Assembly: GCA_963680875.1 (NCBI GenBank)
Contig: OY804577.1
Span: 105,039,906-105,103,905 of the forward strand
Reading direction: 5' to 3'
From: Bathymodiolus brooksi
Lineage: Eukaryota; Mollusca; Bivalvia; Mytilida; Modiolidae
Length of the DNA: 64,000 bases
DNA letters: not shown here
Position numbering within the stretch: the stretch's first letter is position 1
Content: more model-generated notes on this DNA
Seen by the model: the letters and a program-made list of their open reading frames with translations, nothing else
What the model was told of the DNA's origin: nothing
Databases searched by the model: none

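Overview
The window is AT-rich eukaryotic DNA: GT-AG introns, tRNA-derived SINEs, foldback MITEs, retrotransposon relics and long satellite arrays. Several interspersed families look like ones I know from bivalve molluscs: a (CAAA)n-tailed SINE, a second SINE ending in CACTCACT, a 'TCAAAGGTCAAGGTCAC' repeat and a 'CCTGACTTGGTAC' repeat. Together with an expanded scavenger-receptor (SRCR) gene this suggests a bivalve or at least a mollusc. That is inference; nothing in the window names the species.

Only one host gene can be supported. It is a plus-strand, multi-exon gene for a secreted or cell-surface protein made of tandem SRCR domains. Exon 1 (11004-11100) encodes a signal peptide. After an intron of about 29.7 kb, eleven complete SRCR domains are spread over 13 exons (40834-63776), and a twelfth probably starts at 63953 and runs off the window. 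Every exon joint between domains is phase 1, so the reading frame can be followed for 3583 nt without a break. Nine domains are single exons; domains 1 and 7 are each cut by an internal intron, at different places and in different phases. The fold is conserved (six cysteines per domain, eight in domain 11), but the acidic metal-binding pair is intact only in domain 1.

Layout. 1-10 kb: flanking DNA with a roughly 2-kb 49/53-bp minisatellite and reverse-transcriptase relics (probably Penelope-like). 11.0 kb: first exon. 11.1-40.8 kb: intron 1, holding tandem arrays of 52, 37, 88, 110, 41 and 62 bp (nearly 10 kb of arrays) plus SINEs and MITEs. 40.8-64 kb: SRCR exons, with introns full of SINEs, a segmental duplication carrying a 9-bp-TSD foldback element, a nested 2.2-kb element holding RNase H and RT fragments, and a TTAA-flanked element inside a SINE.

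The most interesting pattern is how the repeats relate. Two interspersed families (called X and Y here) have each given rise to more than one tandem array from their own internal sequence, and the single-copy ancestral state of some of these is still visible elsewhere in the window. The intron splitting SRCR domain 7 is mostly SINE plus nested transposon, a candidate for recent TE-driven intron gain. I found no operon, CRISPR array, rRNA or convincing functional tRNA gene.
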